Below, piece by piece: positions 21,642 through 32,587 of a stretch of DNA of 64,000 nucleotides (positions are counted from its first letter, which is position 1; each line of letters opens with the position of its first letter). Made by a program: the position numbers and the translations under genes. Origin of the DNA: Cyanophora paradoxa (Eukaryota > Glaucocystophyceae > Cyanophorales > Cyanophoraceae). Under the pieces are notes generated by a model, which was not told where the DNA came from, ran no database searches, and worked only from the letters and a program-made list of their open reading frames with translations. Where the stretch lies: the NCBI GenBank assembly GCA_004431415.1, contig QPMI01000111.1, positions 1 to 64,000 of the forward strand, written 5' to 3'.

Positions 21642-22610
21642 TCACGCACCGGCTGGGGTATAGGTTTTCTGCCTCCCACGGGTTGCGCCCGTACCTGCCG
21701 GTGGGGTCAGGGGAGGCGCGTTAGAGGCGCGGGCCGCGGCGCACTGCCAGTCGTTCTGTTGCGTGTCCCAGTACATGAGGGGGATAACAAGGCCCTTCGC
21801 CCTGCGGACGCCGCGCGGGTGAGGAAGGGCAGGGGGGAACGGGGCGGGCGGGGGCGGACCGGAGGCGGTCGCGGCCCTCGCGGGCGAGCTGGTAGTAGAG
21901 GGTCTCGTTTGAGATGGGCCGGAGCTGGGGGATGAGCCAGCACCACGAGGTCGCGTACTCCTGGATCAGCTTCCGCACGGCCGTCTGCTCGAACCCGTCG
22001 ACCACGTCCACGATCGACCGGTTCTGCGCCCCGCAGCTCGTTTCTTCTGCAAGAAGAGCAGAAGGAGTCGACGGGGCACGGGGCGCACCCACACGAACAC
22101 GAAGGTCGGGCCTTTCAATTGGAGGCCTTTCAAGTCCCTCAGCAGGGCCTTGTGTACCTACGAGCGGCGGTTCAGAGAGCTAGCGGCGGATTGCCAGCTA
22201 AAAAAGAACGGCGGGAGGCGGGCCTTTAGGAACTGAATTCCTTTGCGGAAGTCCTGTGCGGAAGGTTGCAATGAGATTCCCAGGCATCGCACGGCACGCG
22301 TCGGCGGTCCGCACTTTCGATAGTTCGTTATAGCATGCGCTGAAGAAAGCATCTGTGTCTCCCTCTTCCCGATCGCAAACCTTCACCACTGCAGAGAAGT
22401 TAGCGATGCCAATACGAGGTGGCGGGGAATGCACCTGAGAGTACGGGCCTCTTCACGAGATCCGAGAAGGTGTCCCCGTCAATCTGATTAGCAAAAGCGG
22501 CACCAGTCAGCTGCCAGGCCCCCGCAAACGTTGAGCCGTGGGCGGTTCGGTATCCGGCTAAAGTTGAGACCCCAGGATTTCCAGATAAATAGAGCTGGCA
22601 AAGGACATTC
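21642..22610 (-). CDS. Unrecognised multi-exon gene
   Basis: Several coherent segments join through plausible introns. LAGYRTAHGSTFAGAWQLTG and DGDTFSDLVKRPVLS (22.57-22.44 kb) are followed by a 48-nt intron ending ctgcag, then VVKVCDREEGDTDAFFSACY. Later exons read RSIVDVVDGFEQTAVRKLIQ and EYATSWCWLIPQLRPISNET (22.03-21.9 kb), then after a C-rich intron GLVIPLMYWDTQQNDWQCAA with a stop at 21642. No start codon is obvious, and at least one intron near 22.27 kb is uncertain. The family is not recognised. The gene is convergent with cathepsin C. Confidence 0.4.
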
Positions 22611-22659
22611 AATCGAAGCCTCGGGGCAGAGCTGGAGCGGATGGCCAAGAGTTCGGCGG

Positions 22660-23020
22660 AGTCAACCAGGGAGCACGCGAACCAAGAGCGTAAGTTTCAC
22701 TGTTGAGGGCGCTCCGGCCTTGCCGGAGCTCGACCCCGGCGTCGGCGTTGACATCGGAGCCGGCGAAAGCTTGATAGTAGTGTACCCCCCTCGTACCACG
22801 TTTGCAGCCCGACGGATAGCGCTAGCTAGGGTTCGCGGGGCGCAGAATTGCCGCCTGGAGATGGGAGACCGCGCGCCCGTCCAGCAGTCCGACGGGGCGG
22901 AATACTACGAAGAGATCCTTAGGCCCGCAGAGTCACCGGACGAAGACGACGCCCTCAGCAGCGATCTATCAGATGTGCGCGTCCCTCCCAAGGCTACTGC
23001 TGGCCTCTTGCGCTGACCCC
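22660..23020 (+). other. Weak plus-strand open frame, not clearly a gene
   Basis: A frame without an ATG encodes SVSFTVEGAPALPELDPGVG, EMGDRAPVQQSDGAEYYEEI and an acidic tail (ESPDEDDALSSDLSDV) before a stop at 23016. The composition is protein-like, but there is no start and no recognised domain. It could be an exon of an upstream part of the next gene or chance. Otherwise this interval is the spacer before the LRR gene. Confidence 0.2.
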
Positions 23021-23249
23021 GCACGCGCCACAGGACGAGGACGAGATTCCGTGCGCTGAAGCGCTCTCCCTTATACGCGCCCTCCTTAAGACGCCTTGCT
23101 CTCCGTGTACGCCGACAGGGTCGAGGGCACGGGTGCGCGGTCTGGCCCGGCTTGCGCTCTGCCGTAGCTAAGCCGGAGCGTACAGATACACAACCGGGCC
23201 CCGGCACGTCTCACGACGTCTGGGTGCGGTGCCCGGCCTGCGCGCCGCG

Positions 23250-24895
23250 ATGATTGCGGCGCGAGGCGGACGGCAGGCGTACCTGAAGACGTGCAAGGAA
23301 CTGGACATCGTGCCGGTGTCGCGGGTGGTGGAGCGCAGCGACGGCGAGACCCTCTTCCTCGCCCACTACGGTGCCCCCGCCCCGCCGCCCCGCCGCCCCG
23401 CCACCCGCCGGCCCCGAGGCGGCGCGCAGGGCTCGGGGCCAAGGGCGCCCAGGCCCTCGCCGAGTGCCTGAAGGTGCGCCGGCGCGGGGCCCTCCGCGGC
23501 GGCGCTGAGCGGCGCGCAGCAAAACAAGAGCATCCAGACGATCAACCTGGGGGAGTGCGCGGGGCGGGGCGGGAGGGGGCGGGCGGGGCGGGGCGGCTGA
23601 GGCGGGGGCAGCAACGACCTGTGCGAGAACGGGAGCGTGGAGATCGCGGAGGCGCTTAAGGAGAACAAGAGCATCCTCGCCATCGACCTCGCCGACAACA
23701 AGATCTCGTCCGCCCGCCCCGAGCCCCCCCGCCCCGCGTCGCGGCGGCGCGGCGCGAGCGGGGCGGGCGGGGCGGGGCAGGGGCAAGGGCGGGGCGGCCA
23801 TCGCGGAGGTGATCAGCAGCCCGCACAGCCGGGTGATGGAGCTGAGCCTGAAGGGGAACCGCCTGGGGGAGCGGGAGGCGCCGCGTCTCTTCGAGGCGAT
23901 GGCGGGCAACCAGCGCCTCACCGCCGTCGACCTCTCCTCCAACCGCTTCGGCGAGCGTGCCGGTGCCGCCCCGCCCCGCCCCGCCCGGCCCGGCCCGGCG
24001 CGGGGCCGAGGGATGCGCAGGAAAGGCGATCGGGGAGGCGCTGGCGAAGAACACGAGCCTCATCGACGTCGACCTCTCCTGGAACAACGTGCCCCGGCCC
24101 CGGCCCGCCCGGCGGCGCGGCGCGGCGGCCGAGGCGGGGCGGGGCGCGGCGGGGGGCAGATCCGGCGGGGCGGGGCGGTGGAGCTGTGCAACGGGGTGCA
24201 GCAGAACATCTCGGTGAAGCGGCTCGGGCTCGCCTGGAACTCCCTCGGGGACGACGGCGGGGCGGCCCTCGGCGAGGCCCTCGCCCAGAACCAGTGCCTC
24301 CGCGTCCTGTCCGCCCCCGCCCCGCCCCGCCCCGCCCCGCTCGCCCGCACGCGCGAGGCCGGCGCAGGGACGTCTCGTACAACCGGATCGGGCAGGAGAG
24401 CGCCAAGGCGATCGCGGAGGGGATCCGCAAGGCGCGCGGGGCGGGGCGGGGGCGGGGCGGGCTCGGGGGGCGGGGGGCCTGAGGGGCCGGGGCCAGAACT
24501 GCGGGGCGCTGCTGGACCTGAACCTGGCGGGGAACCCCGTGGAGGACGCCGGCGCCCGCACCATCCTCGAGGCGCCCCCGCCCCGCCCTCCCCGCCCCGC
24601 CCCCCTCACCCCCCGCCCCAGGCCCTCCGCGAGAACAAGTTCATCACCGTGCGAGGCCCCGCGCCGGGCGGCGGCGTGCGGCTGAGGCGGGGCGGGGCAG
24701 AGCGTGAACATGGTGGACACGCGGGCGACGGCGGAGACGCTGAGGGAGCTCGAGGAGCTGCTCTCCCCCCGCCAGGCGGCGTTCTTCGCGCAGCGCCTCG
24801 CGCAGGCCCAGGCGCAGTCCCAGCAGGCCTCCGCCGCCGCCGACGAGATGCGCTCCAAGACCTTCGTCACCCAGCAGGACGCGCCCCCGCAGTAG
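23250..24895 (+). CDS. Leucine-rich repeat protein, LRRC74-like (ribonuclease-inhibitor type)
   Basis: About ten short exons each carry one or two RI-type repeats of the form L-x-x-L-x-L-x-x-N-x-I/L. Examples are KSILAIDLADNKIS, RVMELSLKGNRLGEREAPRL, RLTAVDLSSNRFGE, SLIDVDLSWNN, SVKRLGLAWNSLGDDGGAAL, DVSYNRIGQESAKAIAEGIR and LLDLNLAGNPVEDAGAR. The N-terminus (GRQAYLKTCKELDIVPVSRV, LFLAHYGLGAKGAQALAECL) matches the start of LRRC74 proteins. The C-terminal helix (ELEELLSPRQAAFFAQRLAQ) is probably a coiled coil. Introns fall between repeats and are nearly pure C/G. The start is the first ATG of the first recognisable exon; an upstream exon is possible. It is a likely scaffold, role not known. 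Confidence 0.7.
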
Positions 24896-24975
24896 CCCCG
24901 GCCCCAGCCCCCCGCCGCCTGCACCTTGTACAATACACCTCTTCGTTATCATGGCATTTGGGTCGGTGTGTGGGG

Positions 24976-25735
24976 CTAGAGGGCGACGGCGGGGAGGGTG
25001 CGCTCCTCGACGGAGAGGCGCGGGGCGGACCAGCGCGGGAGGGCGCCCGCCGCCTCGCTGGCCCGCCGCGCCACCCGCTCCAGCAGCTCCCGCGCCGCCG
25101 GCTCCTCCTCCCGCAGCGGCGCGAGCTCCGCGGGGGCGCTGAACTGGCACACCTGCGCCCTGGCCCGCCAGACCCCGCCCCGTGAGGCGGGTCCGCGGCA
25201 GCTCGCGCAGGGGCGGGGGGGGGGGGGGGGGGGGGGCGTTCAAAACCTGCGGGCGGGGCCGGCGCCGTCCCCGCGCTCGAGCTCGGCGGAGAGGCTGTAG
25301 ACGTGCAGGGGCACGCCGGAGAGGCAGTTCGCCGGCCCCGCCAGGCCCTCCCCGCTGGCCGCCGGAACGTACACCCACGGGTACTCCAGGAGCAGGCCCG
25401 CGGCCGTCGCGAGGGGAGACCCTCCGGCGGCGGCACGCGCAATCGCGCGGCCTGCGCGCGCCGGCGGTCTCCCGCGCCGCGCGCACCGCGTCCGCGAAGG
25501 CGGCGAGGGCGGCGGCGAGCGCGGGGTCGGCCTCGGGGGGGAGGGCGCGGGGGCGCGGCAGATGCGGCCGGACGTCGACGAGGCGAGCGGAGGGAGGGCT
25601 GGAGAGGAGCTCGGAGAGGCGGCGGGCGGAGCAAAGGAAGAGCGCCTCCCCGTCGCCCAGCTCGAGCAGCTCCGTGCCCGCCGCCAGCGAGGGCAGCCGG
25701 CCCGCTTCGTGAGAGGCATCACAGGATGGAAAAAA
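24976..25735 (-). CDS. Possible UPF0739 (C1orf74-like) protein
   Basis: Exons on the minus strand read TELLELGDGEALFLCSARRL, SARLVDVRPHLPRPRALPPE and AAALAAFADAVRAARETAG. After a frame change they read LATAAGLLLEYPWVYVPAAS and NCLSGVPLHVYSLSAELERG, and after an intron containing a 22-G run, QVCQFSAPAELAPLREEEPA and a stop at 24976. The order (short beta strand, LLLEYPWVY, then NCLSGVPLxVYSL) resembles the UPF0739 family, but this is from memory of the pattern. The start is not resolved. Its 3' end is only 81 nt from the LRR gene's stop codon (convergent). Confidence 0.4.
25215..25236. repeat. Homopolymer G tract, 22 bases
   Basis: An uninterrupted run of G lies in the last intron of the UPF0739-like gene (C-run on the coding strand). 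Length is prone to assembly error. Confidence 0.9.
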
Positions 25736-26087
25736 GTCAGACAGCTGCGGCGGGGACTAGCGGGGGCGGGGACTAACGCGGCCGGCGAATACGGGCGGAC
25801 GAACCGATGGAGAGAAGCGCAGGGCGGTCCAGCAGAACGGCAGCGCGCAGGCCGCAAGCTACAGCCAGAACGTCGTCGATTGCCTCTTCTATTGTGCCGC
25901 CGCGCGCCCGCGCGCGCGGCTGCAGCGCCGACCGCAGTGCTGCGAGGTCCAGCTTACGCCCCTGCCGCTGCGTGAGCACGTCTGGATTAGCTCTTCTGGG
26001 TGAAAGCTCTCAGTTGCCGTGCCGCTAGCTAGCTGTTAGGTCGTCGTCCGAGGTTGGCTTCTGGGGGTAGTGACGATATTCGGTCCG

Positions 26088-27517
26088 ATGACGCCCGAGG
26101 CAGAGAAGCCCGCGCATGCGGCCGCTGCGGCGGAGGAGGATCCCGGCTTCGATTTCCCCGTCGGTGGCTTCGATCACCTCGACGACCGCGCTCGGGGTGC
26201 GGCGCGGTGCTGGGGTCACCGACCGTGCGCCGCCTCACGCTGCCCCGCGCCCCGCTGCAGATGTGCTCGACTTTCCCTGTCCGGATGGGGTGGTCGTGCG
26301 GCATCAGCGCGCCATCACGTCGCGCGTGTCGCGCCTCGCCAATGTCGGGATCACCGGCATCAAGAGTCTGCCCTCTCTGCAGATCGGCGCAGTTGTAACG
26401 AGCCAGCCGCCGCCGATGATGGAGGACGAACCCGAGGCGGCCGACGCGTCGGGCGCGAAGCAGTCCGCTGCCGACGCGGCCAAGGCCGCAGAGGTGAAGG
26501 CGAAGCGCGAGGCTGAGGCGAAGGCCGCTGCAGAGGCATTCGCCAAGCAAGTGCACCACGTGCTGATGACTCAGGCGCGAGCGCCCCCCGCTTAGCTAGC
26601 TCTGCCCCCGTGCTGGTTGGCCGGCTGGAGCGCCACCGCGCTGCTTGCTCCGCTGACGCCGGGGGACAGTTCGACGTAAACAATCGGGCACTGGAGGCAA
26701 ATCTGGAGGCGTATTTCCCGAACAGCATGAAGGCAAAGCTGGCGGCGCTCACCTCGCAGGCTTCCCATGCGAGCGCCGTGCGCCGCGCCGCGCCGCGCCG
26801 CCCCGCCCGCGATGCCGCTCAGGAGCGGGCCGGGCAGGCGAACGCTATGATCGGGTACGAGACGCCGTGGACGTGCGCGGAGCTGAAGGCGTCGAGCGAC
26901 GAGAACGTGGTCGGGGCGAGCATCCTCAAGGGCATCACCCGCAACCTCAGCGCCGGCGCCGAGCTCTTCTACACTTTCAAGCGTGGCGGCGGCGCCGGTG
27001 CAGCCCCCCGCCCGGCCCCGCGCGCGCGGCTCACGGCGGGGCAGCGTCGCTGGGGATGAGGCACGTGCGGCCGCTGCCCGGGGGCGGGGAGCGGAGCATC
27101 GTCGCCTACGCGAACATGTTCGGGCAGCTCACCGCCAGCTACTACTGCCACGCGCGCCCGCCCCGCCCCGCGCGCCCCCGCCTCCGCCGCGCCGCGCCGA
27201 GCGCCGGGGCAGGTAACGCCGACGCTGCGGGTGGCGACGCGGACCGAGTACAGCGTACTCCAGGACCAGCTCAGCTTCTCCGTGCGCCCGCCCCGCCCCG
27301 CCCCGCCCGCCCAGCGCGGGGTCCGACGCCGCGGCAGGCCGGCGTGGACTGCATAACGCCGATCGGGGTGCGGCTGAACACGCGCGTGGACTCGGCGCGG
27401 GGCGTCGCGGCCGCCGTCTCGCTGGGCGTGGCGCAGGTCGGCGTCGTCCTCTCCTGCTCGGCCCTCGCCCCCGAGAACCCCAGGCCCAGCGTCGGCATGC
27501 AGCTCTTTGTCTCCTAG
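26088..27517 (+). CDS. TOM40: Tom40, mitochondrial outer-membrane import channel
   Basis: Beta-barrel pore of the TOM complex. Exon 1 runs from the ATG at 26088 to 26196 (MTPEAEKPAH..., GGFDHLDDRAR). A 64-nt intron leads to exon 2 at 26261, phase-consistent, giving DVLDFPCPDGVVVRHQRAIT and LPSLQIGAVVTSQPP, the N-terminal helix and first strands of Tom40. A charged Ala/Lys insert follows (ADAAKAAEVKAKREAEAKAA). Later exons give FDVNNRALEANLEAYFPNSM, NAMIGYETPWTCAELKASS, VVGASILKGITRNLSAGAEL, RHVRPLPGGGERSIVAYANM, GQLTASYYCH, LRVATRTEYSVLQDQLSF and RLNTRVDSARGVAAAVSLGV, ending PRPSVGMQLFVS. Alternating hydrophobic strands and the conserved SVTP-like ILKGITRNLSAGAE fit Porin_3/Tom40. One intron (after 26757) has a GC donor. 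Confidence 0.75.
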
Positions 27518-27920
27518 CCCGTCGCCCCCCGGCCGAGCCTCCAAGAGCCGAGCTACGGCCTCCCAGAGTCTGCCCCACCGCCCCCCGCACACAACACTCT
27601 TCGCGGTCTTTCACGGGGTATCTTGAAAGAACACTACCTGCATTCTACCTGGCGAATCCACTCAGGGCCTGTCCTAATGAGTATTGTACAGTAGGGGTCG
27701 CGTTCGAGTAGGAGGTGGGGGCAGCTCGCGATGCACGCCCGAAGGGAAGCGCGCTGCGACGGCCGCAAGAGCAGCCGCTGAGCGCGTCCGCCACGGCTCC
27801 CACGGAACCCCTTGATAGCTGAGCGCAAGTCTAAGGAGCCCACCGGGCGTAGCCCGGGCACGCGCTGGGTGCTGCCGTGACGCGGACTTCGGCCGGCCGG
27901 CCCCGCCCCACCTTCGCGCA

Positions 27921-28532
27921 TCAGCTCTTTTTGGGGTTGCTGCTGACGCTGTCGAAAGGGCTGCTGCCCAGGCTGCCCGTGCCTGCGCGATATGAAAGCT
28001 CAGGGAGTGCTAAAGCGGGGCGCGTGGCCGGCGGACCGCCGCAGTTTCTACACAGGTCTTGCCGCGTCCCTTTACACCGTGGACAGAGGCCGCGAGCGAT
28101 CGTGCCTTGGCCTCTGAACTTGATTGCATCCCGAAACGAGATCTGCAGACGCAACATGTGCGCGCGGGGCGCGAGCAGCTCGATAAGCGCGCGCTTCGGA
28201 GGGAGCGCTCGGGGAGGGGGGACCTCGTAGCCGCCGCCCTTGCAAGCCTGGCACTTGACCTTGCCCGTGCCCCAGCAGCAGCTGCACAAGTTCGGCTTCT
28301 CGGCGGCCTGCGCCAGCTCGTCCGGCGAGCCCGCCGAAGCTCGCGGAATGATCGGGTTGCGTACCAGCCTCGCCATGCAGGTGCGCCGATTGTGCCCGGT
28401 TTGCCCGCAGTAGCTGCACTTCGCCGATCGGAGTGATCGCTGTGAAGGCTCGGATGCGCTATCGCCGCTCGCCCGCAAGACGAGCGGCAGCGGCGGCGGG
28501 CCGAGGGCATTTAGGAGTAATAGATTGAGCAT
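27921..28532 (-). CDS. Zinc-knuckle plus DnaJ-type zinc-finger protein
   Basis: An intronless 203-residue protein with ATG at 28532. The hydrophobic N-terminus (MLNLLLLNALGPPPLPLVL) may be a targeting sequence. A CCHC knuckle spans residues 39-52 (CSYCGQTGHNRRTC). Four CxxC pairs of the DnaJ cysteine-rich kind follow: CSCCWGTG at 83-90, CQACKGGG at 94-101, CPRCKG at 150-155, CRNCGG at 161-166. There is no J-domain. Small J-less DnaJ-type zinc-finger proteins (BSD2, LQY1, PSA2) act in plastids as assembly or redox chaperones, so a plastid role is a reasonable guess. The CCHC addition is unusual. It diverges from TFIIA gamma with 178 bp between starts. Confidence 0.65.
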   Translation of the reverse strand: MLNLLLLNALGPPPLPLVLRASGDSASEPSQRSLRSAKCSYCGQTGHNRRTCMARLVRNPIIPRASAGSPDELAQAAEKPNLCSCCWGTGKVKCQACKGGGYEVPPPRALPPKRALIELLAPRAHMLRLQISFRDAIKFRGQGTIARGLCPRCKGTRQDLCRNCGGPPATRPALALPELSYRAGTGSLGSSPFDSVSSNPKKS

Positions 28533-28710
28533 GCTCGCCCGAATCCTGTGCGCATAGCCTCCAGGTCGGGGGCTCGCGGTCGGAGTTTGTGCCGCGAACG
28601 AAGTGAGCTCGAACTTGAACGGGTAGAGGCACTCGGAACGCGGCCTGGCACACGCAGCTTGAGAGCAGCCGACGGGCGTTTAAGACGAAGCGTTTACGCG
28701 GCTCGGCTCG

Positions 28711-29286
28711 ATGGCGCACGAGCCGGTGTCCCTGTACCAGAAGTCCACCATCGGCGTCTGCCTGACCGACGCGGTGGACGAGCTGGTGCAGACCGACACG
28801 ATCAGCCCCACGCTCGCCATGATCATCCTCAAGCAATTCGACAAGGTGCCCCGCAATGCGCCGCTCAGATCCTCAAGCGATCCACGGCGCGCGTCCCTCG
28901 CCTGAACACGTCGCGCAGTCGATCAATGAAGCGCTCGCGACGAAGGCGAAGGCCAAGTGCACGATCAAGGTGCCTGCCCGCGCTCGTATGCCACGCCTTG
29001 CGGGCACCCATGCGAGCGCCCTCTGCTGCGTCGTGTGCGGCGGGGTTTGCGCATTATGGTGCAGCAATCCGACGTTGATGCGCAGGACGCGAAGCTGCAC
29101 CTGTACCGCTTCTGCGACAACGTGTGGACCTTCATCATCGACAAGCCGAAGATCAAGCCCGAGGGCGGCGAGGAGCTGCAAGTCCCGGACAAGGTGAAGA
29201 TCGTCGCGATACGCGGAGCTGGAGAAGCGGAGAAGTCGAAGGGGAGTGGCAAGGGGGGCAAGGGGGCGTCCTCAGCGGATCATTGA
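28711..29286 (+). CDS. GTF2A2: Transcription initiation factor IIA, gamma (small) subunit
   Basis: TFIIA small subunit, which stabilises TBP on promoters. Exons 28711-28845, 28919-28969 and 29086-29286 join in phase. Exon 1 encodes the four-helix-bundle half (SLYQKSTIGVCLTDAVDELV, ISPTLAMIILKQFDK). Exon 2 encodes SINEALATKAKAKCTIK. Exon 3 encodes the beta-barrel half with LHLYRFCDNVWTFIIDKPKI and VPDKVKIVAIRG, both signature TFIIA gamma blocks. A short Gly/Lys tail (KSKGSGKGGKG) extends beyond the usual end. Introns have GT-AG ends. Total 128 residues, slightly longer than the typical 105-120. Confidence 0.92.
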
Positions 29287-29678
29287 GCGATTTCGTTTTT
29301 CGCTTGTTCAGCTTAGAGGCCCCAGGACAGCGTCAGGTAATGTGAATAGTGCAGCATAGTTGTCGCAAGCTCGTTCAGAACATGCTCGTCGTGTCAGCTT
29401 TGGTAAGGGGAGCCGGCAGCCGGCGCCAGCGAAAGAGTATCGGGTTTCGGGAGGGGCTCTTGGGCGACCTGGCCCCCCCCGCCCTCGCCCGCCGGGCGAG
29501 AAGACATCAGCGCGCGTATCTGCGGGCCGAGGCCGGTCGGGTGCTGTCTGGGCGAGGCGGAGAAGGCCAAAGGAGTGGCATGCTTTAGGGGGTGAGAGGC
29601 CTAGAAGCGTCCTCGGCGGCTCATTGTGTCATTCTAGGGGGCGGGCGCAGGGCGGGAGGGGGCTGGGGTGCGGGGGCG

Positions 29679-31080
29679 CTAGCGGGGCGGGGGGCGGACG
29701 CGGGAGTGGGGCCAGCGGGCGATGCCGCAGGCGGAGGAGGGGTCGGAGAAGCTGCGGAAGTAGAGGTGCGGGGCCGCCAGGTGCCGCGAGCGGAGGTTCC
29801 ACGCCGAGATGAAGGCCGGGCCGGCCTCGCGCTGCCCCAGGAACGCGGCGACGGCGCGCAGCCGCTCGCTCCGCTCCGCCACGAACGGCAGATCCGGGAC
29901 GCCCGACGTGTGCACCTGCAGGCCCCTCGACGGCTCAGCCGCGTGCGAGGGGGCGGGGGCGGCGGGCGGCGCGCCTGCTCGATGGCGATGCCGGCGGCGG
30001 CGGCGCGAGCTGCGGCGTCGGCGGCGGCGTCGGCGGTGGAGCGGCCGCCGAGCCAGTCGCGGCGGCCGCAGGTGAAGAAGGGGTCTAACAGGGCGACGCG
30101 GGCGGGGAGGGGCGTGCGGGGCGGCAGGGTCCCGGCGGCGCGGGCGGCGAGGAGCAGGTCCGCGAGGCGGAGCGCCATCTGCGCCCCCAGCGAGTGGCCA
30201 ACCACCCGCACCTCCTGCACCCGCTCCTGCCCCTCCGCCCCTTCCCCAGCAGCCCCTGCGAAGGCCTGCCGGCGCCGCGGCGTCAGGCGGCGACGGGCAG
30301 CTGCAGGGCCGGGGCGGGGCGCGCCTGGACGTAGGCGCGGAAGAAGAGGTCAGCGGCGGAGGCGCCGGCGGGCACGCCCGGCCCGGGCTCTTCGAAGCGC
30401 GTGTACAGGTTCGCCCGCCCCAGCGGGTCGAAAAGGTGCCGCAGCACGAAGAGGAAGGAGCCGACAGGGCCCAGGGAGGGCGCCTCGTCCCGCGGCCCGC
30501 TCTCCCCTTCAACAGCGCGCAGCCTCAGCCTCCTCCGCCACCGCATGCCCTGCGGTCCTCTGGCGGTCCAAATCTTGGCCTCGCAGTCGGTCAGCTTGTC
30601 TTCGTCGGCAAACTGATTCCAATAGAAGATCCCTTGTTTCTCGCGGTTAGAATCGGTGGCGGCGGTGTTAGCGCTGGTCCGACAAACCTACATTCCAGCC
30701 CTCCTCGATCCAGGCATCACAGGTCTTGCCGGGTAAACCGAAGGGCGGATCCATCTCCTCCCAGCAAAATGACTCGCGCACTCCCTGCTCACCTTGAGCT
30801 CAGCGGACGAAACAAGGGTTGGGACGCACCCGACCAGTCGTTGTGCGCTCATACCTGGATTTATCAAGCACGACTTAGCTGCGTATATAGCTAAGCGCGA
30901 TCGATACGGGAGTCGAGGACGCGCCCGTGAACGTAGAGCACGCAAGGAGCCCCTGGCTTGGGAGAGGCATCCGTTCCGAGCGGAACGTTGCCGCTCCCAA
31001 ACCAGCGGATGCCGAACGCGAGCCTGTACGGAAATCCGGTCTGCGTGTCTTCCTCCGGGTCCGCCGGCGGCGGCACACTT
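29679..31080 (-). CDS. Alpha/beta hydrolase (lipase-like)
   Basis: At least five exons. The first recognisable one reads FPYRLAFGIRWFGSG and CVLYVHG, where the HG after a beta strand is the oxyanion-hole motif. The next is FCWEEMDPPFGLPGKTCDAW and IEEGWNVG, joined through a phase-1 intron to IFYWNQFADEDKLTDCEAKI and WTARGPQGMRWR. Then come SFLFVLRHLFDPLGRANLYT and FFRAYVQARPAPALQLP, and the nucleophile elbow VRVVGHSLGAQMALRLADLL (GHSLG). The last exon has VPDLPFVAERSERLRAVAAF and HLYFRSFSDPSSACGIARW, with stop at 29679. A conserved His in the last exon is a candidate catalytic residue. No signal peptide is seen because the 5' exon is not resolved. Substrate unknown. Confidence 0.6.
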
Positions 31081-31492
31081 GATGAGGTCGCACCCGTGTC
31101 TGCGAATGCTAGCTATCGCGCACAGCGCAGATCCTTAGCTCTAACTTAGCTCGTCTAAGCTCGAGGGGGCCGGGGTACGGGCGCCGTCCGGACTGGGGCG
31201 CCGGGGCTGGCGCCGGCCGGCGCCGCGCGCGGGCCAAGGCGCGGCGGGCTCCGGCCTGGCGGATCCGACCCATGATCGAATTCGGGCTTCAGATCTGATC
31301 TAGATCTAGCTATAGATCTGTCCCTGTATCTGGGCCCGATTGATTTTGGGGCCGCGCGCGCGCGCCGTGCCGCGCCGGCCGTGACAGCCCCGGACCCCGC
31401 TATAGCTACGCGTAAACGTGTGTACGTACGCTTGCCACTGGGCCACAAAAGCTCATGATCAACACGGGATGTACAGAAAGTTCCGCTCGCGC

Positions 31493-32587
31493 TCACAAGC
31501 CGACCCTACATTGGCTGAGAATCCATCTGATCTCCTCGGGCTGGGGCATCCTAAGATAGCGCCCGGTGTAGTCGAAGAGCTTCCCCGTCTCGAGCTGCGA
31601 GAGAGGCGTTGAGCGGAGAAGGGGGGGAAGATGAGACGGCGAAATCACCTCGAAGTAACCCTCGCCTGCTCATGCGGGACAAATGAAACGTAAGGCAACG
31701 CGGGGGGAGGGGGAGGGGGGAGTGGAGGGGTGGGAGGGGGGGGGGGGGGGGGGCGGCAGGGGTTACCGCACCGGTATCGTAAGTGCCAGGCGGAATCTGG
31801 GGCGGGGTGTCCGCGTTCGAAAGCTGCGACTGGCCTGCGCTCGGTCGCGGGCGGCTTCAGCAGCCGGTGGGGGCCCAGCGAGGAGCAGGGCGGGCCTGCG
31901 GGTTTGATGCCGTTGCAGAGCTCGGAGAAGAAGCGGCGGTCCTCGGGGGTGAGGTAGCCCCAGTCCGCCTCCTGGTACTGCAGCCCGTCGCTGAACGTGT
32001 ACTGACCCTGAACGCGGCCCCACGTCAAGCCCGCTCGCAGCAGCGCCCGCGGCGGGCCGCAGCGAAGGGTCGGCTCAGGTTCAGGGCCGTCGCCGTGCAG
32101 CAGCCACCCCCACTGCCCGTAGCCACGCGTGCCCCCGCCTGCCCCCCGACTGGCTATCGTCCCCGCACAGCGGCGCACCTCAACAGCGATGCCGTGGTTC
32201 CACACTGCGCTATACTTGCCGAGCCCAGGGAACGACAGCACGCCCTTGCCGTGAAACATGCCGTCCTTGAACTACGCGAGGGTCCTGTTAGGGCGCGCGG
32301 GGAAGCACGCTCCACTAGCCGGTTCACCTCGCCGGTGTATACAATTCCTGCGCGCCGGGGGTCAGGCGGCGCGTCGGCAGCTAGAATAGAGGTCGGCGCG
32401 GACCCGAGGGGAACGTGTAAGTGCCCTGCGCGCAATCAGGGATGTTAGCTGTGGCTCAAGTGACAGGTGAGCGAGCAAGGCACGCTAAGCTTGATGTCCC
32501 CACTGGCAGCAATGTCGTGTTGCGCACCTGTCCCTCGATGCGCCCGTTCACGGTCTGTCCCTCGTAGGACGAGCCGCTGTATTCCAT
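31493..32587 (-). CDS. MORN5: MORN repeat-containing protein 5
   Basis: Small MORN protein found in flagellated and ciliated cells. Eight exons can be joined without a frame conflict: 32587-32528, 32425-32404 (22 nt), 32347-32328 (20 nt), 32271-32179, 32007-31896, 31834-31772, 31665-31649 (17 nt), 31594-31493. The product is 162 residues, the usual MORN5 length (about 161). It begins MEYSGSSYEGQTVNGRIEGQ, carries MORN units GTYTFPSG, GIVYTGE, FKDGMFHGKGVLSFPGLGKY and GQYTFSDGLQYQEADWGYLT, then the MORN5-specific RRFFSELCNGIKPAG, DTPPQIPPGTYDTG and FDYTGRYLRMPQPEEIRWIL. All introns end AG; one donor is GC (exon 5). The intron after exon 6 contains an 18-base G run on the plus strand. Confidence 0.9.
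31736..31753. repeat. G homopolymer within a G-rich tract
   Basis: 18 consecutive G bases, preceded by an interrupted G-rich stretch from 31701. It lies inside a MORN5 intron. Confidence 0.85.
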
